Assembly: GCA_024275575.1 (NCBI GenBank)
Contig: JAJRYV010000013.1
Span: 1 to 43,562, forward strand
DNA length: 43,562 nt
Reading direction: 5' to 3'
From: a bacterium
Lineage (GTDB): Bacteria > Zhuqueibacterota > Zhuqueibacteria > Zhuqueibacterales > Geothermadaptataceae
The translations under genes and the position numbers were made by a program. Below the pieces are notes generated by a model, which made no database searches, had not been told where the DNA came from, and saw nothing but the letters and a program-made list of their open reading frames with translations. Below, in pieces: positions 8,726-16,803 of this stretch. Every line of letters begins with the position of its first letter. Within the stretch, counting starts at the first letter, position 1.

Positions 8726-9193
8726 TTATTCGTCATGCCCGAAATCGGAGGCCAGCATATCGCCGGAGACAATTTTATGCTGTTCAAAATAAAATTCGTA
8801 ATCCTGTTCCTGCACCGGTGTCGTCAAGCGTGGCCATAACCAGATGAGAACAAAAATACCCGCAGCAAAAGCGGTCGTCAGGGAGACGGCGCGTTGCCGG
8901 TCGAAAAATGTGCGCCCGTGTGAGTGCCAATCTTGTGAACGTTTTGGCGATTCGAGTTCCTGCCAAACATTTGTTTTAATCGCATGGGCTGCGGGGGCAT
9001 CAAGCTCGAACATGTTCATTTTTTGTGCGGCGTTTCTGATCGCCAGCAAGTCGGTATAAAGCCGGGCAGCTTTTTCATTTCGGTGGCGAAATTCCTGGGC
9101 TACTGTGGAAAGTTCTGCCCGGTAGCCATCCAGCCAGTCCTGCAATTCCTGCTCAAAAGATTGTAAATTCATTAGTTTTTCCTCGAACTTCAC
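8726..9193 (-). CDS. Single-span membrane protein, probable anti-sigma factor
   Basis: A 155-residue protein with a helical N-terminal cytoplasmic half (1-100), one membrane span (about 105-122, ending IWLWPRL) and a short periplasmic tail. It follows the ECF sigma gene by 62 bp and precedes an RseB-like gene, the classic place for an RseA-type anti-sigma factor that sequesters the sigma at the membrane. No zinc-binding HxxxCxxC motif is present, so it is not a ZAS-type protein. A start at the second Met (MNLQSF, 9172) is possible. Sequence alone would not identify it; the call rests on topology and neighbours. Confidence 0.6.
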   Translation of the reverse strand: MKFEEKLMNLQSFEQELQDWLDGYRAELSTVAQEFRHRNEKAARLYTDLLAIRNAAQKMNMFELDAPAAHAIKTNVWQELESPKRSQDWHSHGRTFFDRQRAVSLTTAFAAGIFVLIWLWPRLTTPVQEQDYEFYFEQHKIVSGDMLASDFGHDE

Positions 9194-9255
9194 CCGGAAA
9201 AAGTGCGACGCACTTCCTATCTTTCATTTTTTCATACAAATTTTGACACTATCTT

Positions 9256-9849
9256 TCAACCGGTAAAATATGCTTTCAATTGCGTGCGAAGTCGCATTCG
9301 GGCAGCATGCAAACGCGAGGTTATCGTGCCTTCGGGAAGGCGTAAAATTTTAGCGATTTCACGAATTTTTATCTGCTCGATTTCGAAGAGAATAAAAACA
9401 GCACGCAATTTCTGCGGCAATTTCTGCACAGCGGCATTGATCTGCTGTTGCAATTCATTATTTTCCAGATTCTCGGCAGGTGTGGAGACGTGCATTTTTG
9501 CACGCACGTGTTCATCCGGGGAGACTTCGCCTGCCGGTTGAAAATAGCGCCGCGCACGCCGCAACGCCCGCTGTCTGTTGGAAACACGATTGAGTAAAAT
9601 CGTCAATATCCAGGTTGAAAATTTATAGCGGGCGTTGTAGCGAGGCAAAGCTTTGTAAGCCGCAACAAATGTATCCTGTAATACATCTGCAGCATCTTCC
9701 GCATTCAGACCATACTTGCGGGCAAAGCGGTAGCACAGCGCAAAGTATTTTTCCATCAATTGGTCAAATGCCGGTTTTTCACCTGAAGCAGCCCGCTTCA
9801 CCAGCTCACAATCATCGACTTTTTGGGATTTCGCTAATCGCAATATCAT
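9256..9849 (-). CDS. ECF-type RNA polymerase sigma factor
   Basis: A 197-residue sigma-70 family protein with only regions 2 and 4, the ECF plan. Region 2 spans about 26-95, with AEDAADVLQDTFVAAYK (core and -10 recognition) and FSTWILTILLNRV. Region 4 spans about 132-190, with LPQKLRAVFILFE and the helix-turn-helix KIREIAKILRLPEGTITSRL. A short linker contains no region 3. It heads a minus-strand group with an anti-sigma candidate and an RseB-like sensor, so it likely responds to envelope damage and activates its own operon. The adjacent RND pump is a plausible target, but I do not see a clear shared promoter. Confidence 0.92.
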   Translation of the reverse strand: MILRLAKSQKVDDCELVKRAASGEKPAFDQLMEKYFALCYRFARKYGLNAEDAADVLQDTFVAAYKALPRYNARYKFSTWILTILLNRVSNRQRALRRARRYFQPAGEVSPDEHVRAKMHVSTPAENLENNELQQQINAAVQKLPQKLRAVFILFEIEQIKIREIAKILRLPEGTITSRLHAARMRLRTQLKAYFTG

Positions 9850-10283
9850 TCATTATTCCATTTTATCAAGAGCCGGTTTCCCGCGGCTCACCGGTTTGCT
9901 GATTTACAACCCGCTGTCTGGCGCCGATCTGTTGCCGATACCTTGGCGCCTTTCCGGCAAGACCACTATTTTAGTCCTACACCGGAAAAATGAAAATCAT
10001 CATTTTTTTCTGATCTGAAGATAACGACTGTAAACAAGCAGCACAAGTAAATTACACCGGCATGGGGCAGTGGAAACAATTTCACCCATTTTAATCTGGC
10101 AACAACATAATTGAGCATGGCTTGTGGCAAGCATCATCGGAGATGATCTTGTCGACAAAGCGACAATTTAATGCATAGCCACAGGTTTTCGTATTAAACC
10201 ATTTGTTCATTTCAGTAAAATTACTTTATTCTCTATACGAATTTTCACTTTTGCCAAACAATGATTAGGATCAGGTATTCACG
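9850..10283. other. Divergent intergenic region
   Basis: 434 bp separate the ECF sigma gene (minus) from the DUF2157 gene (plus), so promoters for both should lie here. TTTCCGG near 9951 and CCGGAAA near 9982 form an inverted pair around a 25-base loop that itself contains GAC/GTC symmetry, a possible regulatory site for the sigma operon. I see no coding sequence, tRNA or certain promoter. Confidence 0.4.
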
Positions 10284-11603
10284 ATGCGGCTCATCCGCCT
10301 CTTAAAAAAAGATCTGGCACAGGAAACCACGACGTGGGTCAGCAAAGGCATCATTTCCGAAGAGCAGGCGCATGCGATCTGTTCGCATTATGGCATCGAC
10401 ATTCGGGATCAAAGCAGTCCTTTTTATGGGTACAGCGTACTCATGAGCTTGGCCTATTTGTTCATCGGGCTGGCCGTAATCACTTTGATCGGCGCCAACT
10501 GGGAGAACATTCCCCGGGCGCTACGCATGCTCGGGCTCATCGGTTTGACATTATCCGTCAACTGGTATGGTTTAAACAAGATGCGTGCAGGTGCAAAAAA
10601 GGCCGCGATCAACTGGTTCTTTCTCGGCAGCCTGTTTTACGGTGCATCAATCATGCTTATCGCACAGATTTACCATATCGGTGAGCATTATCCCGATGGC
10701 ATTTTTTGGTGGGCGTTGGGCGTATTTCCAATCGCAATTTTACTCGACAGCATTCTTCTGATGATTCTTGCCGGCAGCCTGGCTTTTATCTGGTTTTTTA
10801 TGGAAGCCTCGCTTAATTATTACCCGGCATTTTTCCCGGTCTTTTTGCTTATTCTGGCCTGGCAGGTTCTGCGCGGCAAAGAAAGCTTCATCCTTTTTCT
10901 CGGTTTGATCATGGGACTGGTTTTCTGGGCTGAATATACACTGGGCTGGTTCCTCAATACTCAGCCGGGTTTTTATTTCGGCAACGAGAATATCATCTTC
11001 GGCACCGGTTTTTTCCTGGCACTGCATGGCTTTGCGAAATGGCTGCTGCAGCGCAACAAAAATGAGTTCATCGATTATGGAACGCTGCTGGGTATCTGGA
11101 GCCTGCGCTTCGGGATTATTCTTTTTTTCGTGCTCAGTTTCGATGAACCGTGGCGTGACCTGTTGCGCACACAATGGAAAATGCCCTGGTTGAATTTCGG
11201 CCTGGCAGCCGGCCTTGCGGCAATCGCAATTATATTTGCCTATCGGGCTAACAAACAATTGATATCAACGATATTTTTCTCAGCGCTCTATCTCCTCGGC
11301 CTGGCTGCTTTAATCAAGACAAAAAATGAAGACATGGCGCCGGTTTTTCAATTCATCGATAATTTTATCCTGCTTTCCATTGGCATCTGGCTGATCGTTC
11401 AGGGAATCAAACACAATATTTCCCACTATTTTTTCCTCGGTGTTTTCACAATCCTGCTGACGGGGTTATTGCGCTATATCGATTTTATCGGTGATTACCT
11501 CGGCGCGACGATTTTGTTCATTCTTTTTGCCGCCATTTTACTGGCTGCTGCAAAATACTGGAAATCCCAACACGACACGGCAGGAGCGAAAGATGACAAA
11601 TAA
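10284..11603 (+). CDS. DUF2157 polytopic membrane protein
   Basis: A 439-residue protein. A cytoplasmic N-terminal helical segment (WVSKGIISEEQAHAICSHYG, about 18-37) is the hallmark of DUF2157. It is followed by about twelve hydrophobic spans from residue 50 to 430 and a polar tail. The function of the family is unknown. The gene overlaps the next one by 11 bp, and DUF2157 and GDYXXLXY proteins are often neighbours or fused in other bacteria, so the two probably work as one membrane complex. Confidence 0.82.
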   Translation: MRLIRLLKKDLAQETTTWVSKGIISEEQAHAICSHYGIDIRDQSSPFYGYSVLMSLAYLFIGLAVITLIGANWENIPRALRMLGLIGLTLSVNWYGLNKMRAGAKKAAINWFFLGSLFYGASIMLIAQIYHIGEHYPDGIFWWALGVFPIAILLDSILLMILAGSLAFIWFFMEASLNYYPAFFPVFLLILAWQVLRGKESFILFLGLIMGLVFWAEYTLGWFLNTQPGFYFGNENIIFGTGFFLALHGFAKWLLQRNKNEFIDYGTLLGIWSLRFGIILFFVLSFDEPWRDLLRTQWKMPWLNFGLAAGLAAIAIIFAYRANKQLISTIFFSALYLLGLAALIKTKNEDMAPVFQFIDNFILLSIGIWLIVQGIKHNISHYFFLGVFTILLTGLLRYIDFIGDYLGATILFILFAAILLAAAKYWKSQHDTAGAKDDK

Positions 11604-12120
11604 ATACATGCTCCCGGGGCTCACGCTCATCATTTTTTTTCAGATAGCAGTGCTTACAGGTGAATACCTGACAGCGGTATACCCGCTGTGGAGCGGTCGT
11701 GAAATAAAATTAAAAACAATCCCGGTAGACCCACGCAGCTATTTTCGCGGTAACTATGCCCGCTTGCGCTACCAGATCAGCACTATTCCACGGACTGAAC
11801 TTGGAACCGCAGCCCTGCCGCGGCAAAACGAAATCATCTATATCCACTTGCGGGAAACGGCGGGCGGATTATTCGAATATGCCGGTATCAGTTTGCAAAA
11901 ACCGCGCGATGGCCTGTTTATTCGCGGGCGGGTGCACTATCCCCACTGGCAGCAGGGTGCACAAAATCTTGAAATTCTCTATGGAATCGAAGCCTGGTTC
12001 AGACCGATGGCCGAGGCGGCAACTCTGGAAAAAGCATTACGTTCAGGTGGTTTTGCTAGTATAAAAATCGCTGCCAACGGCAAAGCTGCATTGCTTGACG
12101 TACAGCCTGTAAACTATTGA
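11593..12120 (+). CDS. GDYXXLXY-domain membrane-anchored protein
   Basis: A 175-residue protein. I chose the ATG at 11593 because CAGGAG lies just upstream and the N-terminal membrane segment (about 6-30) follows directly; the frame stays open further upstream, but that would add residues unlike the family. The extracytoplasmic part has the family motif as RGNYARLRY, with Asn in place of the usual Asp of GDY, after DPRSYF. A second FIRGRVHY segment is also typical. It overlaps the DUF2157 gene and is probably translationally coupled to it. Biochemical role unknown. Confidence 0.75.
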   Translation: MTNKYMLPGLTLIIFFQIAVLTGEYLTAVYPLWSGREIKLKTIPVDPRSYFRGNYARLRYQISTIPRTELGTAALPRQNEIIYIHLRETAGGLFEYAGISLQKPRDGLFIRGRVHYPHWQQGAQNLEILYGIEAWFRPMAEAATLEKALRSGGFASIKIAANGKAALLDVQPVNY

Positions 12121-12169
12121 AATATATTCTTTTATATTGACTGCCAACTGAATAACGAGATGATTATTG

Positions 12170-12256
12170 TAGCGATTCAGCCTCACTCCCGATAAATTCC
12201 ATTTACTTTTAGATAAAGCCCGCAATGGCGGCTGGGTTGCTGAACAGTTAGTTACG
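12170..12256. repeat. Interspersed inverted-repeat element, copy 3 (short)
   Basis: The left end GTAGCGATTCAGCCTCACTCCCGATAAA is nearly the same as the left part of the copy at 40385, and the right end GCTGAACAGTTAGTTAC is a variant of the family right end. The internal GAGCTTGCC core is missing, so this copy is shorter (about 87 bp) and may be an internal deletion. Confidence 0.5.
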
Positions 12257-12310
12257 CATTGTCTGCGCTCTTCGTGCATGATCAGTGATATTCCCTGTAT
12301 AAACGGTAAA

Positions 12311-12340
12311 CATTTTGGCCCATCCCAAAATGATTTTTTT
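12311..12340 (+). terminator. Rho-independent terminator
   Basis: A perfect 8-bp stem (CATTTTGG 12311-12318, CCAAAATG 12325-12332) with a 6-base loop is followed by A and seven Ts. It ends transcription coming from the DUF2157/GDYXXLXY pair and separates it from the AbgT gene, whose promoter must therefore lie within the next 60 bp. Confidence 0.85.
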
Positions 12341-12403
12341 ATCATGGCACCTGTCAAATGCTAAAAAATAGTAATCAACCAATAACTAAATGAGGGCTGG
12401 CCT

Positions 12404-13960
12404 GTGAATTTGCGCAAAAAAAAGAAAAAGCAAGACCGACCTGTAGAATCATTATTTACCCGATTTTTAACCACAGTTGAACGGGCAGGCAACGCGCTGC
12501 CGCATCCGGCGGTGATTTTCGCAATCTTTGCGCTCATCGTAATTTTCATGTCCGGCCTCGCCGAAATGCTCCACTGGCAGGCAAAACATCCGACGACCAG
12601 CGAAGTAATCAAACCTTTTAATTTAATCAGCAAAAGCGGCTTGCACCGCATCCTGCTGGATATGGTGAAAAACTTTACTGATTTTGCTCCCCTGGGAATC
12701 GTGCTGGTGGCCATGCTCGGTATCGGCATTGCGGAAAAAAGCGGCCTGATCACTGCCGCTATCCGGCTGCTGGTGATGTCGGCGCCGAAACGATTACTCA
12801 CCATGATTCTCGTTTTCTCCGGCGTCATGTCCAACGTCGGCAGCGACGTGGGTTACGTTTTATTGATTCCCCTTGCCGGCGTCATATTCATCGCTGTCGG
12901 CCGCCATCCCATCGCCGGTATGGCGGCAGCGTTTGCCGGCGTATCAGGTGGGTTCAGCGCCAATTTATTGTTGGGCACGGTGGACCCGCTGCTTTCCGGT
13001 TTGTCGCAGGAAGCAGCGCATATCGTCGATTCTGCTGTCATCGTTCATCCAACGGCAAATTATTATTTCATGTTCGTCTCGACATTTATCGTTACGGCGG
13101 CGGGCACCTGGGTCACGGAAAAAATCGTCGTACCGCGTCTCGGCGAGTGGAAATCGGACAGCCCGGCGGAAGCGATCAAAAAACTCACTCCGGAGGAAAA
13201 GAAAGGCTTGCTCTGGGCTGCGATCGTCGCGACCCTGCTCACGATCATTATCATGATTGGTATCGTGCCGGAACATGGTTTTCTGCGTGCGGAAAACGGC
13301 AGCATCTTAACCTCACCGCTGATCAAAGGCGTCGTTGCCTTTTTGCTGATTTTCGCCGGTTTGACCGGACTCGCTTATGGTTTTGCCGCCGGTACTTTCA
13401 AGAATGATGACGATGTCGTCCGCGGCATGGGGGAAGCGATGAAATCGCTGGGCCTGTACCTCGTGCTGGTTTTTTTCGCAGCACAATTTGTGGCCTATTT
13501 TAAATGGAGCAACCTCGGGGTGATTATGGCCATCAACGGGGCAAATTTTCTCTCGCACCTCGGACTTGGCGTCATTCCGCTGATGATTATGTTCATCATT
13601 CTCTCCGCCTCCATCAACATGCTGATGGGCAGCGCTTCGGCAAAATGGGCGCTTATCGCTCCGATTTTCGTGCCCATGTTCATGCTGTTGGGCTATTCGC
13701 CGGAATTGACGCAGGTCGTCTATCGCATCGGCGACAGCATCACCAATGTCATCTCGCCGATGATGAGCTTTTTTGCGCTAATCATCGCCTTTTTTCAAAA
13801 ATATGATGCCAAAGCCGGGCTTGGTACCGTAATGGCGACGATGTTGCCCTATACCCTGGTCTTTTTCATCATATGGGCGCTGTTGCTGGTGATCTGGATT
13901 ACCTTCGGCCTGCCGCTGGGGCCGGGCGCAGGTTTGTACTATGAAGCACAACCGCAGTAA
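12404..13960 (+). CDS. AbgT-family transporter
   Basis: A 518-residue polytopic inner-membrane protein starting at GTG, with GAGGG about 8 bases upstream. A basic N-terminus ([11 protein letters not shown]) is followed by [11 protein letters not shown], the opening typical of AbgT, and by many hydrophobic helices with the paired re-entrant segments [17 protein letters not shown] (about 146-162) and [20 protein letters not shown] near 405. AbgT of E. coli takes up p-aminobenzoyl-glutamate, a folate breakdown product; other members export sulfonamides. Direction and substrate here are unknown. No aminobenzoyl-glutamate hydrolase gene is adjacent, and the gene appears to stand alone between a terminator and an AT-rich spacer. 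Confidence 0.9.
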   Translation: MNLRKKKKKQDRPVESLFTRFLTTVERAGNALPHPAVIFAIFALIVIFMSGLAEMLHWQAKHPTTSEVIKPFNLISKSGLHRILLDMVKNFTDFAPLGIVLVAMLGIGIAEKSGLITAAIRLLVMSAPKRLLTMILVFSGVMSNVGSDVGYVLLIPLAGVIFIAVGRHPIAGMAAAFAGVSGGFSANLLLGTVDPLLSGLSQEAAHIVDSAVIVHPTANYYFMFVSTFIVTAAGTWVTEKIVVPRLGEWKSDSPAEAIKKLTPEEKKGLLWAAIVATLLTIIIMIGIVPEHGFLRAENGSILTSPLIKGVVAFLLIFAGLTGLAYGFAAGTFKNDDDVVRGMGEAMKSLGLYLVLVFFAAQFVAYFKWSNLGVIMAINGANFLSHLGLGVIPLMIMFIILSASINMLMGSASAKWALIAPIFVPMFMLLGYSPELTQVVYRIGDSITNVISPMMSFFALIIAFFQKYDAKAGLGTVMATMLPYTLVFFIIWALLLVIWITFGLPLGPGAGLYYEAQPQ

Positions 13961-14036
13961 AAAACTCAACTTAAAAATGAGACCAATTGCGGGGGTGTTG
14001 TGTTGGTGGTGGATAGTTCGTGAAGAAGGGAATATA

Positions 14037-14107
14037 TAGCTAATATTCAATATCCAATTTTCAATAACCAAATGGGGGGAATTTGGACATTCGATATTTG
14101 ACATTGT
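14037..14107. repeat. AT-rich TTCAATATTC-type repeat
   Basis: The spacer before the NupG-like gene carries tandem-like variants of a short motif (AATATTCAATATCCAATTTTC, then ACATTCGATATTTGACATTG). The complement of the same string occurs at 29233-29275, and a degenerate version occurs at 16583-16618. The copies lie in gaps between genes and encode nothing. Origin unknown. Confidence 0.5.
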
Positions 14108-14128
14108 TTTTTTTAAACCGGAGGCAGG

Positions 14129-15325
14129 ATGAACAAAAAAATCTATTCTCAACTCAGCATCATGATGTTTCTGCAATTCTTTGTCTGGGGCGCCTGGGCG
14201 GTGACGCTGGGTACATTTCTCAACAGTATCGATTTTTCCGGTGATGATATCGGCAATGCTTATTTGATGACATGGGTCGCTGCGATTTTTTCGCCGTTTT
14301 TTATCGGTATCGTGGCCGACCGTTTTTTTGCTTCGGAAAAAGTGATGGGGACTTTGCATCTGCTGGGCGCTGTTTTGATGTACTTCGCCTCCAATACAAC
14401 CGAGCTGTGGCCACTTATTTTTATTATGCTTTTATTCAATCTGTGCTACATGCCGACGTTGGCGCTGGTCAATGCCATTTCATTTAATCAGATGGAACGT
14501 CCGGACAAGGAATTTCCCAAAGTACGCTTATGGGGCACCATTGGCTGGATCGTTGCCGGGTTGATTATCAGCTTTGTTCTTGGTGGTCTTTTCGAAAACG
14601 TCGAATCCACAGCCATTCCGATGAAGATGGCTGCGCTTGCCTCGCTCATCATGGGATTGTATTCTTTCACTCTACCCCACACACCGCCAAAAGACGCCGG
14701 GAAAAAATTTGCCGTCGCCGATATTCTCGGTTTAAAAGCCCTCAGCCTGATGAAGGAACGCTCTTTTCTCATTTTTACCGTGTCTTCTCTACTTATATGC
14801 ATTCCACTGGCTTTTTATTACAGCTTTGCCAACCTGTTTTTGAATAACATCGGCATGCAATACGCCGCAGCAAAACAATCGCTCGGACAAATGTCGGAAG
14901 TGCTTTTCATGCTGGTGATGCCGTTTTTTTTCGTGCGTCTCGGTGTGAAAAAGATGCTGCTCGTCGGTATGATCGCCTGGGTTGTGCGTTATGCCATGTT
15001 CGCCATGGGTGATCTCGGCGCCAATGTCTGGATGCTTTACGGCGGTATTTTGCTGCACGGCATCTGCTACGATTTCTTTTTCGTCACCGGGCAAATATAT
15101 GTGGATAAAGTTGCCGGTGTTGAAATTCGTGCCAGTGCGCAGGGATTTATCGCATTGATTACCTATGGTATCGGCATGAGTCTGGGGACCAAACTGGCCG
15201 GAAAACTGGTGGATATCAACACCAGCGCCGGGGTGATGGACTGGCCGGCCATCTGGTGGATTCCCTGTGTTTTTGCCGCTGCAATTTCACTGTTATTCTT
15301 TATTACTTTTAAGGATGATCGATGA
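14129..15325 (+). CDS. NupG-like MFS nucleoside/sugar porter
   Basis: A 398-residue protein with 12 predicted membrane spans. The opening SQLSIMMFLQFFVWGAWAVTL is characteristic of the nucleoside:H+ symporter branch of the major facilitator superfamily. GGAGG sits 9 bases before the ATG. Members import nucleosides by proton symport, but in FCB and planctomycete genomes homologues often sit beside Gfo/Idh/MocA genes and may carry modified sugars. Its stop overlaps the next gene's start in an ATGA junction, so transporter and oxidoreductase are translationally coupled, which favours a sugar-like substrate shared by both. That substrate is inference. Confidence 0.85.
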   Translation: MNKKIYSQLSIMMFLQFFVWGAWAVTLGTFLNSIDFSGDDIGNAYLMTWVAAIFSPFFIGIVADRFFASEKVMGTLHLLGAVLMYFASNTTELWPLIFIMLLFNLCYMPTLALVNAISFNQMERPDKEFPKVRLWGTIGWIVAGLIISFVLGGLFENVESTAIPMKMAALASLIMGLYSFTLPHTPPKDAGKKFAVADILGLKALSLMKERSFLIFTVSSLLICIPLAFYYSFANLFLNNIGMQYAAAKQSLGQMSEVLFMLVMPFFFVRLGVKKMLLVGMIAWVVRYAMFAMGDLGANVWMLYGGILLHGICYDFFFVTGQIYVDKVAGVEIRASAQGFIALITYGIGMSLGTKLAGKLVDINTSAGVMDWPAIWWIPCVFAAAISLLFFITFKDDR

Positions 15326-16578
15326 AACGACGAAATTTCCTCAAAACTGCCGCCGGCATCACAGCCGCTTTTACCATTATTCCGCGTCATGTTTTGGGCG
15401 GCACAGGGTTCACCGCACCCAGCGATGAACTCACCCGCGCCGTCATCGGTGTTGGCGGTATGGGACGCTGGCATGCCCGGCTGCAAAATTCACGTCTGCT
15501 CGCCCTCTGCGATGTCGATGCTAATCATCTGAAAAGAGCACTGGAAATGGTCGGTCCGGCTGTGCAGGGTTATCATGATTTCCGCGAAGTTTTACAGCGC
15601 GATGATGTGGATATCATTCACATCGCAACGCCGCCACACTGGCACGCTTTGATGGCCGTGATGGCCGCTGATGCGGGTAAAGATATCTGGTGCGAAAAAC
15701 CCATGACCCGCACCATCGGTGAAGGGCAAAAAGTCATCGCAGCGATGCAACGCAATAACACCATTTTTCGCATCAATACATGGTTTCGTTTCCGTGGTAA
15801 TTTTTATCGTTTTCATTCCACGGTAGCGCCGGTTAAAAAAGCGGCAGAAAACGGTTTGCTCGGCTGGCCGTTAAAAATCACGATCGGCAAACATCAGGGG
15901 TTTGAATGGAAATTTTTCTGGAGCGGCCATCCTGTCGCCGCGCCCGAGTGGATTCCCGATGAACTGGATTATGATATGTGGCTTGGCCCGGCGCCTTACA
16001 AACCCTATCACAAACACCGAACTCACCAGACTTTTCGCGGTTATTGGGATTATGACGGCGGCGGCCTCGGCGATATGGGGCAGCACTATCTCGATCCGGC
16101 ACAATATATTCTCGGCAAGGATGATACCAGCCCGGTGGAAATCGAGGCCGATGCACCGCAGGCTCATCCCGACGCTGTCGGCTCCTGGCGACGCATTTAT
16201 ATGAAATATGCCGATGGCTGCGAAATCATTCTCGATGGTGATGCCCGCGATAAAAACGCGCCGTTTATCGAAGGTCCGGCAGGCAAAATTTTTCCACGGT
16301 TAAAATCCGATATTCCTGATTTGCAAAAAAAACTGGCTTCATTACCCGATCCGCAGCCGCAGGTTACCGATTTTATCGAAGCGGTGAAAAAACGGCAGCG
16401 ATTTGCCTTAAATGAGCAAAATGGTCATCGTTCCACGACACTGGTGAATCTCGGGAAAATTGCCCTCCAGCTCGGCCGAAAATTGTATTTTGATCCGAAA
16501 TCACAGCGTTTTATCGACGATGAAGCAGCGAACCGTTTGATTGACCAGCCCATACGTCGGCCCTGGGTTCTGCGGTAG
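15322..16578 (+). CDS. Tat-exported Gfo/Idh/MocA-family oxidoreductase
   Basis: A 418-residue protein beginning MKRRNFLKTAAG, a twin-arginine signal (RRNFLK) with a hydrophobic stretch to about 27, so it is exported folded with its NAD(P) cofactor. The Rossmann nucleotide-binding loop is GVGGMG (43-48), and the catalytic-region motif EKP is intact at 125-127 (WCEKPMTR). The C-terminal half is the family alpha/beta domain, with GGGLGDMGQHYLDPAQY. The family oxidises or reduces sugars, cyclitols or glycosides, often at C3. It is coupled to the NupG-like porter by a 4-bp overlap and sits upstream of a DUF1080 protein, a combination that fits 3-keto-sugar metabolism. Confidence 0.9.
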   Translation: MKRRNFLKTAAGITAAFTIIPRHVLGGTGFTAPSDELTRAVIGVGGMGRWHARLQNSRLLALCDVDANHLKRALEMVGPAVQGYHDFREVLQRDDVDIIHIATPPHWHALMAVMAADAGKDIWCEKPMTRTIGEGQKVIAAMQRNNTIFRINTWFRFRGNFYRFHSTVAPVKKAAENGLLGWPLKITIGKHQGFEWKFFWSGHPVAAPEWIPDELDYDMWLGPAPYKPYHKHRTHQTFRGYWDYDGGGLGDMGQHYLDPAQYILGKDDTSPVEIEADAPQAHPDAVGSWRRIYMKYADGCEIILDGDARDKNAPFIEGPAGKIFPRLKSDIPDLQKKLASLPDPQPQVTDFIEAVKKRQRFALNEQNGHRSTTLVNLGKIALQLGRKLYFDPKSQRFIDDEAANRLIDQPIRRPWVLR

Positions 16579-16803
16579 AATTTTCAATCAACAATATTCA
16601 ACACTCTATGCCCAGTTTTCAACTTGCACCAATTTGAAGATTACTCCCGGGCGTCGGGAGAGAATGTACGAATGGTCAGGATAGAAAAGGTAGGGTATTT
16701 GTTACTTTCATTAACATCATTTGGATGAATACAATCACAGGTGATGCAAAGAAGCAAGGGTGGTTCTGGGCATTATCATCTTTTTAAACCAGGCATAATA
16801 ATC

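Noticed and set aside
10740-11258. Open frame of 172 codons antisense to the DUF2157 gene
   Set aside because: Polar antisense of membrane helices, a common artefact.
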